A stretch of DNA of 64,000 nucleotides from Bacteroides stercoris ATCC 43183 (GTDB lineage: Bacteria > Bacteroidota > Bacteroidia > Bacteroidales > Bacteroidaceae): positions 1,488,001-1,552,000 of the forward strand of contig NZ_CP102262.1 in NCBI RefSeq assembly GCF_025147325.1. The letters run 5' to 3'. The translations under genes and the position numbers were made by a program. Below the pieces are notes generated by a model, which worked only from the letters and a program-made list of their open reading frames with translations, searched no databases and was not told the DNA's origin. Positions 27,532 to 36,942 of this stretch are shown here, in pieces (the first letter of the stretch is position 1; each line of letters starts with the position of its first letter).

Positions 27532-29615
27532 CTACGCGTGACATAAAATATCTGTCGGGCGTCGGGCCGCAGCGTGCTTCGGTGCTCAATAAGGAATTGG
27601 GCATCTTTTCTTTCCATGATTTATTGTATTATTTTCCTTATAAATACGTAGACCGCAGCCGCATCTATCGCATCCGTGAAATAGACGGTGCGATGCCTTA
27701 TATCCAGTTGAAAGGTGAAATCTTAGGCTTTGAAACGGCGGGTGAAGGACGGCAACGGCGGCTGATAGCTCACTTTTCGGACGGTACGGGGATAGTCGAC
27801 CTGATTTGGTTTCAAGGCATCAAATATCTGATAGGAAAGTACAAGGTTCATCAGGAATATATCGTATTTGGCAAACCTACGGTGTTTAACGGCAGGATAA
27901 ACATTGCGCATCCGGACATAGACCCGGCTTCCGAACTGAAGCTCTCTGCCATGGGGTTGCAGCCCTATTACAATACGACGGAGAAGATGAAGCGAAGCTC
28001 GCTCAACTCGCACGCCATCGAGAAGATGATGAAAAGCCTCGTCGGGCAGTTGAACGAACCTCTGCCCGAAACGCTTTCTCCCGCCCTGCTGGCAGAGCAC
28101 CATCTGATGCCGCTGACGGATGCTTTGATGAATATCCATTTCCCATCCGGTCCGGATGTGCTGCGAAAAGCGGAGTACCGCCTGAAATTCGAGGAACTGT
28201 TCTATGTCCAGTTGAACATACTGCGTTATGCCAAAGACAGGCAGCGCAAATACTGGGGGTATGTTTTTGAGAAAGTGGGGGATATATTCAACGGCTTTTA
28301 TTCCCGCAATCTTCCTTTTGAGTTGACGAACGCTCAGAAACGCGTGTTGAAGGAGATACGCCGGGACTTGGGTGCAGGCAGGCAGATGAACCGTCTTTTG
28401 CAGGGAGATGTGGGGAGCGGAAAGACATTGGTTGCGTTGATGAGTATGCTGATTGCGCTTGATAACGGTTATCAGGCATGTATGATGGCGCCTACCGAAA
28501 TATTGGCAAACCAACATTACGAAACGATTCGTGAACTATTGTACGGAATGGATGTACGGGTTGAACTGTTGACCGGTTCAATCAAAGGCAAACGGAGGGA
28601 GACCATTCTTTCCGGCCTGCTGACAGGAGATGTACAGATACTTATCGGTACGCACGCCGTCATTGAAGATACCGTGAACTTTGCATCATTGGGACTGGTT
28701 GTCATTGACGAGCAGCACCGTTTCGGCGTGGCCCAGCGTGCCCGTTTGTGGACAAAAAGCGTACAGCCGCCTCATATTTTGGTCATGACCGCGACTCCCA
28801 TACCGCGGACTCTGGCAATGACGCTTTATGGCGATCTGGATGTATCGGTCATTGATGAGCTTCCGCCGGGAAGAAAGCCGATTGCCACCATTCATCAGTT
28901 CGACAGCCATCGCGTAAGCCTGTATCGTTCCGTGCGCAAACAGATTGACGAAGGACGTCAGGTTTATATCGTTTATCCTTTAATCAAGGAGAGCGAAAAG
29001 ATTGACCTCAAGAACCTGGAAGAAGGCTATCTGCATATCTGTGAGGAGTTTCCCGATTGTAGGGTTTGCAAGGTGCACGGGAAAATGAAACCTGCCGAAA
29101 AGGATGCGCAAATGCAGTTGTTCGTTTCCGGCGAGGCGCAGATAATGGTTGCCACCACGGTTATTGAAGTCGGTGTGAATGTACCTAACGCTTCCGTGAT
29201 GATAATAGAGAATGCCGAACGTTTCGGACTTTCCCAGCTTCATCAGCTCCGTGGTCGTGTAGGGCGCGGAGCCGACCAGTCTTATTGTATTCTGGTGACC
29301 GGTTATAAATTGGCGGAAGATACCCGGAAACGTCTGGAGATTATGGTACGCACGAACGATGGTTTCGAGATAGCCGAAGCTGATTTGAAACTTCGCGGGC
29401 CGGGTGATTTGGAAGGAACCCAGCAAAGCGGCATTGCTTTTGATTTGAAAATAGCGGATATAGCCCGCGACGGACAACTTCTGCAATATGTCCGTGAAGT
29501 AGCCCAGACCATTGTCGATAAGGACCCGAATGGTTCCCTTCCTGAAAATGAAATATTGTGGCGACAGTTGAAATCCTTGCGAAAGGCAAACGTTAATTGG
29601 GCGGCCATAAGCTGA
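27519..29615 (+). CDS. recG: ATP-dependent DNA helicase RecG
   Basis: A 698-residue branched-DNA translocase that remodels stalled replication forks and Holliday junctions. It has an N-terminal wedge/OB domain (about 50-150) and the Walker [12 protein letters not shown]. It also has the motif II variant IDEQHRFGV in place of DEAH, motif [14 protein letters not shown], and the C-terminal helicase lobe with [10 protein letters not shown]. It overlaps ispD by 13 bases. A terminator was not obvious. Confidence 0.97.
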   Translation: MFDLTTRDIKYLSGVGPQRASVLNKELGIFSFHDLLYYFPYKYVDRSRIYRIREIDGAMPYIQLKGEILGFETAGEGRQRRLIAHFSDGTGIVDLIWFQGIKYLIGKYKVHQEYIVFGKPTVFNGRINIAHPDIDPASELKLSAMGLQPYYNTTEKMKRSSLNSHAIEKMMKSLVGQLNEPLPETLSPALLAEHHLMPLTDALMNIHFPSGPDVLRKAEYRLKFEELFYVQLNILRYAKDRQRKYWGYVFEKVGDIFNGFYSRNLPFELTNAQKRVLKEIRRDLGAGRQMNRLLQGDVGSGKTLVALMSMLIALDNGYQACMMAPTEILANQHYETIRELLYGMDVRVELLTGSIKGKRRETILSGLLTGDVQILIGTHAVIEDTVNFASLGLVVIDEQHRFGVAQRARLWTKSVQPPHILVMTATPIPRTLAMTLYGDLDVSVIDELPPGRKPIATIHQFDSHRVSLYRSVRKQIDEGRQVYIVYPLIKESEKIDLKNLEEGYLHICEEFPDCRVCKVHGKMKPAEKDAQMQLFVSGEAQIMVATTVIEVGVNVPNASVMIIENAERFGLSQLHQLRGRVGRGADQSYCILVTGYKLAEDTRKRLEIMVRTNDGFEIAEADLKLRGPGDLEGTQQSGIAFDLKIADIARDGQLLQYVREVAQTIVDKDPNGSLPENEILWRQLKSLRKANVNWAAIS

Positions 29616-29884
29616 AAAACGGTTAAACATACGCTTTATTTGTGTGTTTATGTTGTTAAACATGTTTGTGATGTAATTGGCTTGTTGTTAGTTATTTATT
29701 AGCTATTATTCGTGGCTTTTACTTTTGTGGCTTCAAAAAAATAGTTAACGACACAAACGCCTTTTCAGAGAGAAATGTTACCTTTGGAAGAATTTTTGAA
29801 AATAATCTGGATATTCGCGTAAAACAGGGTGCGGTTGATTCACCGGATATGCTCTGCGGATACCGAAATGAATGACGAAACGGA
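29616..29884. other. Intergenic region between recG and the M23 peptidase
   Basis: About 270 bases without a convincing gene. It contains a TACTTTTG promoter element (29720-29727), which would give the peptidase mRNA an unusually long leader of about 150 bases. Only very short open frames (15 codons or fewer) are seen in the leader, with nothing to support them. Confidence 0.5.
29720..29727 (+). promoter_or_regulatory. -7 promoter element for the M23/LysM peptidase
   Basis: TACTTTTG fits TAnnTTTG. The resulting leader to the ATG at 29885 would be about 150 bases. Confidence 0.45.
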
Positions 29885-30754
29885 ATGAATTTTAATTGGA
29901 TTAGAACGGCTTTATTAGCAGCAACGGCAATGGTCAGCCTGAACTCTTTCTCGCAGGACCTGATTGCCCGCCAAGCTCCCATTGACAGAAAACTTAAAAG
30001 CGTAGATTCATTGGCTTTGCAGAAACAAATCCGTGCGGAACAGTCTTTGTATCCGGGGTTGGATTTGTATCCGAGCTGGAACAATGAATTTGTGCAGGCT
30101 TATGGCAATGCTATCGTGCCGGAAAGTTATACTTTTGATTTGAAAGGCTTTTGCATGCCTACTGAACATACCCGTATCACTGACGTATTCGGCTATCGCC
30201 CTCGCAGAAGAAGAGCGCATTACGGTTTGGATATTAAAGTATATGTAGGCGATACAATTCGTGCCGCGTTTGACGGTAAGGTACGTATCGTTAAGAATCA
30301 GGGCCGTCGCGGATATGGTAAATATGTCGTTATCCGTCATGATAACGGTTTGGAAACGGTCTATGGGCATTTGTCCAAGCAATTGGTTGATATAAACCAG
30401 TTGGTAAAGGCCGGTGAACCTATTGCACTGGGCGGTAATACCGGACGTTCTACCGGCTCTCACCTCCACTTTGAAACTCGTTTCCTGGGAATTCCTATTA
30501 ACCCTGCATTGATGTTCGATTTTGAAAAGCAGGATATTGTTGCCGATTCTTATACGTTCCGTAAGACCAAAGGCACTTCCGGTACGGCTCGCAGTATGGC
30601 ATCGGGTGAAGGTCTGTTCTATAAGGTGAAGAAAGGCGATACCTTATCCAAGATTGCATCCCGTCAGGGTACAAGCATCGACAAGCTTTGTAAGCTGAAC
30701 CGCATTACCCGGAGAACAATTCTCCGCCCGGGACAGGTATTGCGTTGCTCATAA
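29885..30754 (+). CDS. M23 metallopeptidase with LysM domain
   Basis: A 289-residue secreted peptidoglycan hydrolase or activator. The signal peptide (MNFNWIRTALLAATAMVSLNSFSQ) is followed by an M23/LytM domain with both zinc motifs, HYGLD (about 114-118) and HLHFE (about 197-201). A C-terminal LysM (YKVKKGDTLSKIASRQG) binds peptidoglycan. The order catalytic-then-LysM is less usual than the E. coli EnvC/NlpD layouts but is frequent in Bacteroidetes. The zinc ligands are intact, so enzymatic activity is plausible. A strong terminator follows. Confidence 0.94.
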   Translation: MNFNWIRTALLAATAMVSLNSFSQDLIARQAPIDRKLKSVDSLALQKQIRAEQSLYPGLDLYPSWNNEFVQAYGNAIVPESYTFDLKGFCMPTEHTRITDVFGYRPRRRRAHYGLDIKVYVGDTIRAAFDGKVRIVKNQGRRGYGKYVVIRHDNGLETVYGHLSKQLVDINQLVKAGEPIALGGNTGRSTGSHLHFETRFLGIPINPALMFDFEKQDIVADSYTFRKTKGTSGTARSMASGEGLFYKVKKGDTLSKIASRQGTSIDKLCKLNRITRRTILRPGQVLRCS

Positions 30755-30792
30755 AACGGAAATACTCTCTAAACGTAAACAATCTCTATAGG

Positions 30793-30830
30793 AGAGGGCA
30801 CTTTAATATAATTTAGAGTGCCCTCTTTTC
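30793..30830 (+). terminator. Rho-independent terminator after the M23 peptidase
   Basis: AGAGGGCACT (30793-30802) pairs perfectly with AGTGCCCTCT (30817-30826), followed by a T-rich tail (TTTCTTTTC). Confidence 0.85.
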
Positions 30831-30875
30831 TTTTCTCTTTAATTATTCCTAAATTTGCAGCCTATTTGTAAGGAT

Positions 30876-31418
30876 ATGAAAGATACCAAGCAACAATTTG
30901 AGCATGTCATCGCCATTTGCCGTGACCTGTTCTCCAAGAAACTTCATGATTACGGTCCTGCATGGCGCATTCTTCGTCCGGCTTCCGTAACCGACCAGAT
31001 ATTCATTAAGGCCAATCGTATTCGGAGCATTGAGACTAAAGGCGTGACTTTGGTGGACGAAGGTATCCGTTCGGAGTTCATTGCGATTGTCAACTACGGT
31101 ATTATCGGTTTGATACAACTGGAGTTGGGATATGCCGAATCTGCGGATATGACGAACGAAGAGGCAATGGTCCTGTATGATAAATATGCGAAAGAGTCGC
31201 TGGAATTGATGCTTGCCAAGAACCACGATTACGATGAGGCTTGGCGCAGTATGCGTATCAGTTCGTATACGGACTTGATATTGATGAAGATATACCGTAC
31301 AAAGCAAATTGAAAGTCTGTCCGGCCAGACACTGGTTTCGGAAGGTGTCGATGCCAACTATATGGACATGATTAATTATTCCGTATTTGGTTTGATAAAG
31401 ATAGAGTTTGGAGACTGA
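30876..31418 (+). CDS. DUF1599 protein with two tandem domain copies
   Basis: A 180-residue cytoplasmic protein of unknown function. It contains two copies of one unit, seen by comparing HDYGPAWRILR (about 27-37) with HDYDEAWRSMR (about 116-126). Each is followed by a (V/Y)TD-(Q/L)I-(F/L)-(I/M)-K stretch and a conserved 'VDEGI / VSEGV ... NYG / NYS' tail. The ATG at 30876 follows AAGGAT and is preferred to a TTG at 30855. The 3' end overlaps the DoxX-like gene by 11 bases, so the two probably act together. Confidence 0.88.
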   Translation: MKDTKQQFEHVIAICRDLFSKKLHDYGPAWRILRPASVTDQIFIKANRIRSIETKGVTLVDEGIRSEFIAIVNYGIIGLIQLELGYAESADMTNEEAMVLYDKYAKESLELMLAKNHDYDEAWRSMRISSYTDLILMKIYRTKQIESLSGQTLVSEGVDANYMDMINYSVFGLIKIEFGD

Positions 31419-32739
31419 GAAAAAACATATTATAAAGCTCGTCTGGGTAAATACCTGCCGTTTTTTGCTGGCAACGTTGTTTATCTTCTCCGGATTTGTG
31501 AAGGCTGTCGATCCGCTCGGTTCATTTTATAAGATTCAGGATTATCTGGCGGCATTCGGCATAATTTCATGGTTTCCTACATACCTGCCGTTACTTTTTG
31601 CCATCATTCTGTCATCTGCAGAGTTCTGTGTAGGAGTTTTCCTCTTTTTCGGTGTACGCCGGAAGATTGCGTCGACCTTGGCGCTTCTCCTGATGAGCGT
31701 AATGACTCCGTTGACCTTGTATCTTGCTTTGGCAAATCCCGTATCCGATTGCGGATGCTTTGGCGATGCCTGGGTGTTGACGAACTGGCAGACATTCGGG
31801 AAGAATATCGTATTGCTGATTGCGGCGATAGCGGTATTCCGGGAGCGGAAACTCATGTTCCGCTTCGTTACGCTGAAGATAGAATGGATGGTGTCCTTAT
31901 ACACGCTTTTGTTTGTCTTTGCACTTTCTTTTTATTGCTTGGAATATCTGCCGGTACTGGACTTCCGCCCTTATAAGATCGGAGCGGATATAAAGGCGGG
32001 CATGGAGATTCCCGAAGGTGCGAAACCGAGTGTATTCGAGAGCCGCTTTGTATTGGAGAAAGACGGCAGGCAACAGGAGTTTACATTGGATAATTATCCG
32101 GACAGCACATGGACTTTTGTCGAAACGCGTACCGTTTTGAAAGAAAAAGGCTATGAACCACCCATTCATGATTTCTCCATGATAAGCCTGGGCACGGGTG
32201 AAGATATAACCGACAGTGTACTGACCGACAAAGGATATACCTTTTTATTGGTAGCCCACCGGATAGAGGAAGCGGACGATAGCAATATCGACCTTATCAA
32301 TGAAATCTATGATTACAGTGTGGAGCACGGCTACGGTTTTTATGCGCTGACTTCCTCGCCGGATGAAGAAATTGAGATGTGGCGTGAAAGAACCGGTGCG
32401 GAATACCCGTTCTGCCAGATGGATGATATTACCCTGAAAACGATTATCCGTTCCAATCCCGGCCTGCTGCTGATAAAAGACGGTACAATCCTGAATAAAT
32501 GGAGCGATAACCAACTTCCCGATGAATATGTACTGAACGATAGTCTGGATAAATTAAAGTTGGGACAGCAGAAACAGGAAAATAAATTGCACACCATTGG
32601 CTACGTATTATTGTGGTTTATCGTACCTTTGACGCTGGTTGTCGGCATTGATATTCTGATAATCAAGCGGAGAGAAAGAAAAAGCAGGGAGCAGCAAGCC
32701 GCCCAATCCTCGGACAATCGGGAAAATGACAAATTGTAA
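31408..32739 (+). CDS. DoxX-like/BT_3928-family membrane protein with thioredoxin-like C-terminus
   Basis: A 443-residue inner-membrane protein. The N-terminal half holds about four membrane segments (15-35, 46-68, 76-96, 115-165) of DoxX/MauE type, with a CGCFG pair of Cys residues (about 113-116). A periplasmic region and a thioredoxin-like fold follow, but without a CxxC (EEADDSNIDL to KDGTILNKW). A final membrane segment lies at about 395-415. The start is TTG at 31408, overlapping the DUF1599 gene by 11 bases; no ATG lies nearby in frame. The layout resembles redox-partner proteins, but function is unproven. Confidence 0.85.
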   Translation: METEKKHIIKLVWVNTCRFLLATLFIFSGFVKAVDPLGSFYKIQDYLAAFGIISWFPTYLPLLFAIILSSAEFCVGVFLFFGVRRKIASTLALLLMSVMTPLTLYLALANPVSDCGCFGDAWVLTNWQTFGKNIVLLIAAIAVFRERKLMFRFVTLKIEWMVSLYTLLFVFALSFYCLEYLPVLDFRPYKIGADIKAGMEIPEGAKPSVFESRFVLEKDGRQQEFTLDNYPDSTWTFVETRTVLKEKGYEPPIHDFSMISLGTGEDITDSVLTDKGYTFLLVAHRIEEADDSNIDLINEIYDYSVEHGYGFYALTSSPDEEIEMWRERTGAEYPFCQMDDITLKTIIRSNPGLLLIKDGTILNKWSDNQLPDEYVLNDSLDKLKLGQQKQENKLHTIGYVLLWFIVPLTLVVGIDILIIKRRERKSREQQAAQSSDNRENDKL

Positions 32740-32785
32740 ATCTTTGAATAGCAGATATATTAACCCTTTTAATAATTAAAACAAA

Positions 32786-33541
32786 ATGAGAAAAAACATT
32801 GTTGCAGGAAACTGGAAAATGAACAAAACCCTTCAGGAGGGTATTGCTCTTGCAAAAGAACTGAATGAAGCGTTGGCTAACGAAAAGCCTAATTGTGATG
32901 TAATCATCTGTACTCCGTTTATTCACCTGGCATCTGTTACTCCGCTGGTAGATGCTGCCAAAATCGGTGTAGGTGCAGAAAACTGTGCAGATAAGGAATC
33001 TGGTGCATATACAGGTGAGGTATCAGCCGCTATGGTTGCTTCTACCGGTGCCAAGTATGTAATCCTCGGTCACTCGGAACGTCGTGCTTACTACGGTGAA
33101 ACAGTGGAAATCCTGGAAGAAAAAGTAAAATTGGCTTTGGCCAACGGTCTGACTCCGATTTTCTGTATCGGTGAAGTGCTGGAAGAACGTGAAGCTAACA
33201 AGCAGAATGAAGTGGTTGCCGCTCAGTTGGCATCTGTATTCTCTCTGTCTGCCGAAGATTTCTCCAAGATTATCCTGGCTTACGAACCGGTTTGGGCCAT
33301 CGGTACAGGCAAGACTGCTACTCCGGCACAGGCACAGGAAATCCATGCTTTCATCCGTTCTGCCGTTGCCGAGAAGTATGGCAAGGAAATCGCTGAAAAC
33401 TGCTCTATCCTTTACGGTGGTAGCTGCAAGCCTTCCAATGCAAAGGAACTGTTTGCAAATCCTGATGTAGACGGTGGCCTGATTGGTGGTGCTGCTTTGA
33501 AGGTTGCTGACTTCAAGGGTATCATCGACGCTTTTAATTAA
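32786..33541 (+). CDS. tpiA: Triosephosphate isomerase
   Basis: A 251-residue TIM barrel interconverting dihydroxyacetone phosphate and glyceraldehyde 3-phosphate. It shows the N-terminal catalytic GNWKMNK, the His in ILGHSERR and the catalytic Glu in the signature [11 protein letters not shown]. The phosphate-binding C-terminal GGAAL is also present. It starts 46 bases after the DoxX-like gene and shows the codon use of a highly expressed gene. A stem-loop follows it. Confidence 0.97.
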   Translation: MRKNIVAGNWKMNKTLQEGIALAKELNEALANEKPNCDVIICTPFIHLASVTPLVDAAKIGVGAENCADKESGAYTGEVSAAMVASTGAKYVILGHSERRAYYGETVEILEEKVKLALANGLTPIFCIGEVLEEREANKQNEVVAAQLASVFSLSAEDFSKIILAYEPVWAIGTGKTATPAQAQEIHAFIRSAVAEKYGKEIAENCSILYGGSCKPSNAKELFANPDVDGGLIGGAALKVADFKGIIDAFN

Positions 33542-33548
33542 TAACAGA

Positions 33549-33592
33549 GAGCCGGAAGTTGCCGTATCCAAAGGAAGGCCAACTTCCGACTC
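33549..33592 (+). terminator. Stem-loop between tpiA and the SPOR-domain gene
   Basis: Arms 33549-33561 and 33580-33592 pair at 12 of 13 positions. The T tract after it is weak (TTCATGTTT), so it may only partly terminate or may stabilise the tpiA mRNA 3' end. Confidence 0.5.
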
Positions 33593-33637
33593 TTCATGTT
33601 TAAAGCTTGTTTTTAAAACTGTATAAAACACTCTTTT

Positions 33638-34096
33638 ATGAAGAAACTCGGTTTGCTTTTAATTGCATGTTTTGCCTTTGCCGCTATATCTGTGGCGCAG
33701 AATAACATCGTAAAGAGTCTGGAACGTAATGTGCCGGGGCAGGGTAAAGTGTCCATTCATCAGGATGTCCGTATCGGGGCACTGATAGGTTCGGAGTATA
33801 TCCCTACCGGTTCGGACGACCGGAAAGTGATTAAAAGTTCGGGCTATCGCGTACAGGTATATGCCGGTAATAACACCCGTCAGGCCAAGAATGAAGCCTA
33901 TTCGGTGGCTTCCAATATAAAAGAGCGTTTTCCTGACCTTCCCGTTTATACATCTTTCAACCCGCCCCGCTGGTTGTGCCGTGCAGGCGACTTCCGCAGC
34001 ATTGAGGAAGCGGATGCCATGATGCGCCAACTGCGTGCCACCGGTGCTTTCAAGGAAGTGTCTATCGTGAAAGATCAGATAAATATCCCCCTTTAA
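33638..34096 (+). CDS. SPOR-domain protein, secreted
   Basis: A 152-residue exported protein with a signal peptide ending SVAQN and a C-terminal SPOR domain (about 70-152, starting YRVQVYAGNNTRQAK). SPOR domains bind denuded peptidoglycan glycan strands, often at division sites. It lies between tpiA and folE on the same strand, 34 bases from folE. Confidence 0.9.
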   Translation: MKKLGLLLIACFAFAAISVAQNNIVKSLERNVPGQGKVSIHQDVRIGALIGSEYIPTGSDDRKVIKSSGYRVQVYAGNNTRQAKNEAYSVASNIKERFPDLPVYTSFNPPRWLCRAGDFRSIEEADAMMRQLRATGAFKEVSIVKDQINIPL

Positions 34097-34129
34097 TTCA
34101 TAACTCATAATTATCCCCCTCACTTTCTC

Positions 34130-34717
34130 ATGTTAGGAAAAGAAGAAATCGTATCTCCTTCATTGGACGAACTGAAAGAACATTATCATCATATATTGAC
34201 TTTGTTAGGTGAAGACCCTGAGCGTGAAGGGTTGCTGAAAACACCGGAACGGGTAGCCAAAGCCATGCTGGCACTGACTAAGGGGTACTCTATGGACCCG
34301 CACGAAGTACTCCGCTCCGCCAAGTTCAAGGAAGATTATAATCAGATGGTGATTGTGAAAGACATTGATTTCTTTTCTCTCTGTGAACACCATATGCTGC
34401 CTTTCTACGGCAAGGCGCACGTGGCTTATATTCCCAACGGCTACATTACAGGTTTGAGCAAGATTGCCCGTGTGGTGGATATCTTCTCTCACCGCTTGCA
34501 AGTACAGGAACGTATGACGCTCCAAATAAAGGAGTGTATTCAGGAAACGTTGAATCCTTTAGGCGTGATGGTCGTGGTAGAGGCGAAACACATGTGCATG
34601 CAGATGCGTGGCGTGGAGAAGCAGAATTCAATAACCACCACTTCCGACTTTACGGGGGCTTTCAATCAGGCCAAGACGCGTGAAGAGTTTATGAACCTCA
34701 TCCGCCACACTTCTTAA
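34130..34717 (+). CDS. folE: GTP cyclohydrolase I
   Basis: A 195-residue type I enzyme converting GTP to dihydroneopterin triphosphate, the first step of folate synthesis. The zinc ligands are in [10 protein letters not shown] (Cys and His) and HMCMQMRGV (Cys), and [18 protein letters not shown] is the family signature. It converges on dnaG with only 2 bases between the stop codons. Confidence 0.96.
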   Translation: MLGKEEIVSPSLDELKEHYHHILTLLGEDPEREGLLKTPERVAKAMLALTKGYSMDPHEVLRSAKFKEDYNQMVIVKDIDFFSLCEHHMLPFYGKAHVAYIPNGYITGLSKIARVVDIFSHRLQVQERMTLQIKECIQETLNPLGVMVVVEAKHMCMQMRGVEKQNSITTTSDFTGAFNQAKTREEFMNLIRHTS

Positions 34718-34719
34718 TG

Positions 34720-36813
34720 TCAGGGGAGCACCACCCGGTCTCCCAACCGTTTTGCCATAATACTCTGCACTTCGCGCATTTCGCTGTAGCGTTTCATGAT
34801 GGCGTTGCATTTCTCTTCGTCGTTGGCGATGGCAGGGTCTTGCAGGGCAGACATCATGTGCTTTAGCTCTTCGCTGACAATGGCATACTTGAAGTTTATC
34901 ATTAATGCCGGAACCAGCTCGTAAAGACGTTCTTCATCGGTTACTATCTTCTGGCTTTTTGAATGGTATTTGCTCAGCTGGTAACGGTTGCTGATAAGTT
35001 CTACGCTCAGTTTGCTGATGGCAGGGTCCGGATAAGCCAGAAAATAACGTTCGGCTGTAAATCCGGCGTCATGGATATGCGCGGCGGCTTCGGTCAGTAT
35101 TTGGCGGTGCAGCGGGTTGTGGAATGACAACTCGTCTTGCTTCAGGTCGCTGACGACATATTCAATTACGCTCACCGGTATTTCCTGCCCTTCTTCATTG
35201 GTTACATTGCACATCACTTTTTCGCCATAGCGCACAATCATTTGAAGAATCAGCCGTTCGTATTTATAGAATTCCTGTCCTTCTTTTCCTTCTTGCGGAA
35301 TAAAGGATATATAGCTGTCTTCCGGCGGGAACGGTGCATCTGCATTGTGTCCGGGAACTTCTCCGGCGGCAGTTGGGGTTGCGTCTGCCGTTGTCGGGGC
35401 AGCGGGAGTCGAACTTTCGGCGCCTGTTACATTCTGTGTGCTTTCTGCCTGTCTGCCGGCGTTTCTACGTTCCCGTTCTGCCTGTTCGGCACGCTTTTCA
35501 GCCTGCATCTCACGCCGTTTGGCAACTTCGGAAACCAACAGTTTGTCTTCCACCCGCAATAGCTGGGCGCACTCTTTGATGTACACATCGCGCACAATCG
35601 CTTCGGGGATGACCGAGATGCTTTGTACAAGATTACCGATTAGTTCGGCACGTTTAATCGGGTCTTTGCCCGCATCTTCCAGCAGCAGGTTGGTTTTGAA
35701 ACGGATAAAGTCTGTTTCATGCTCCTGTATGAATTGCTGGAACTCTGTCGAGTTATGTTTGCGGGCAAAAGAGTCCGGGTCGTCTCCGTCGGGCAGGAGG
35801 CACACTTTAATGTTCATGCCTTCTTCCAGCAGCATGTCGATACCCCGGATAGAAGCCTTGATACCGGCTGCATCCCCGTCGTACAATACGGTCATGTTGT
35901 TGGTGAAGCGGTGAATCAGACGAATTTGCCCCGGTGTCAGCGCAGTGCCCGAAGAGGCCACCACATTTTCTATACCGGACTGGTGCATGGATATGACGTC
36001 CGTATAGCCTTCCACCAGGAAGCAACGGTCTTGCTTCACAATAGCCTGCTTAGCGAAATAGATACCGTACAGTTCGTTGCTTTTATGATAGATTGCCGAT
36101 TCGGGAGAGTTGACATACTTCACCTTGACTCCTTTTGTGGCACTGGCAAGTACACGGCCGCCGAAAGCCACCACTTTACCCGATAAGGTATGTACGGGAA
36201 AGATTACGCGTCCCCAAAAACGGTCGCGCAGTTGGTGATCGTCCGTTTCGTAGCAGAGTCCGGTCTTGACGAGAAATTCTTTCTTATATCCTTTCTTCAA
36301 GGCTTCTTCCGCCATGGCATTATGGCTTTCGGTACAGTATCCCAACTGGAATTTTTCGATGATGTCATCCCGGAATCCGCGGTTACGGAAATAAGCCATA
36401 CCGATGCTGCGTCCGTCTACATGGTTATGCAGGATATTCTGGAAATAGTCGCGGGCAAACTGGTTGACGATGAAAAGGCTTTCTCGCTCGCTCTGAACGA
36501 GCTTTTCCTCGTTGGACAGCTCCCGTTCCTTGACCTCGATGCCGTATTTCTTGGCAAGGTATTTCAGTGCCTCAGGATAGGACATCTGTTCGTGCTCCAT
36601 GATAAAGTGCACTACATTGCCGCCCTTGCCGCAGGCAAAGCATTTGCACAGTCCCTTGGCTGGCGATACGTAGAACGACGGGGTCTTATCGTCGTGGAAC
36701 GGGCACAGACCTACATAGTTCACTCCGCGTTTCCGCAGCGTGACGAAGTCTGACACGACATCAACGATTTGTGCCGCATCCAGAATTCTGTCTATGGTGG
36801 GTTGGTCTATCAT
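34720..36813 (-). CDS. dnaG: DNA primase
   Basis: A 697-residue replication primase. The N-terminal CHC2 zinc finger has Cys37, His40, Cys58 and Cys61. The Toprim domain carries FLVEGYTDVIS (catalytic Glu) and YDGDAAGIKA (DxD). A low-complexity Ala/Thr/Pro/Glu-rich linker (about 435-500) separates it from the C-terminal DnaB-interacting domain. The promoter ends only about 11 bases before the ATG, so the mRNA may be nearly leaderless. Confidence 0.96.
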   Translation of the reverse strand: MIDQPTIDRILDAAQIVDVVSDFVTLRKRGVNYVGLCPFHDDKTPSFYVSPAKGLCKCFACGKGGNVVHFIMEHEQMSYPEALKYLAKKYGIEVKERELSNEEKLVQSERESLFIVNQFARDYFQNILHNHVDGRSIGMAYFRNRGFRDDIIEKFQLGYCTESHNAMAEEALKKGYKKEFLVKTGLCYETDDHQLRDRFWGRVIFPVHTLSGKVVAFGGRVLASATKGVKVKYVNSPESAIYHKSNELYGIYFAKQAIVKQDRCFLVEGYTDVISMHQSGIENVVASSGTALTPGQIRLIHRFTNNMTVLYDGDAAGIKASIRGIDMLLEEGMNIKVCLLPDGDDPDSFARKHNSTEFQQFIQEHETDFIRFKTNLLLEDAGKDPIKRAELIGNLVQSISVIPEAIVRDVYIKECAQLLRVEDKLLVSEVAKRREMQAEKRAEQAERERRNAGRQAESTQNVTGAESSTPAAPTTADATPTAAGEVPGHNADAPFPPEDSYISFIPQEGKEGQEFYKYERLILQMIVRYGEKVMCNVTNEEGQEIPVSVIEYVVSDLKQDELSFHNPLHRQILTEAAAHIHDAGFTAERYFLAYPDPAISKLSVELISNRYQLSKYHSKSQKIVTDEERLYELVPALMINFKYAIVSEELKHMMSALQDPAIANDEEKCNAIMKRYSEMREVQSIMAKRLGDRVVLP

Positions 36814-36823
36814 GATTCGAGCA

Positions 36824-36854
36824 CAAAGTTACACATAAAATCAGCCTCTGCAAA
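36824..36854 (-). promoter_or_regulatory. dnaG promoter giving a nearly leaderless mRNA
   Basis: On the minus strand TTTG (36854-36851) is followed after 19 bases by TAACTTTG (36831-36824), a full consensus match. The start codon is at 36813-36811, so the 5' leader would be only about 4-8 bases. Confidence 0.6.
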
Positions 36855-36861
36855 AAAAATA

Positions 36862-36932
36862 GGGGTTAGTGATTAGCGATTAGCAGGCTGCGCTATTATG
36901 CCGCATGGTACTAATCGCTAATCACTAACCCC
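36862..36932. repeat. TTAGTGATTAG-family element with perfect 22-bp arms
   Basis: Left arm 36862-36883 and right arm 36911-36932 are perfect reverse complements over 22 bp, with a 27-base loop. The arms are built of TTAGTGATTAG and TTAGCGATTAG units; a further partial unit (CTAATCACTAA) follows at 36932-36942. It lies between tyrA and dnaG. Confidence 0.85.
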
Positions 36933-36942
36933 TAATCACTAA

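Noticed and set aside
29774..29821. Small 15-codon frame in the long leader before the M23 peptidase
   Set aside because: No ribosome-binding site, no amino acid bias and no terminator/antiterminator partner, unlike the Phe/Tyr leader.
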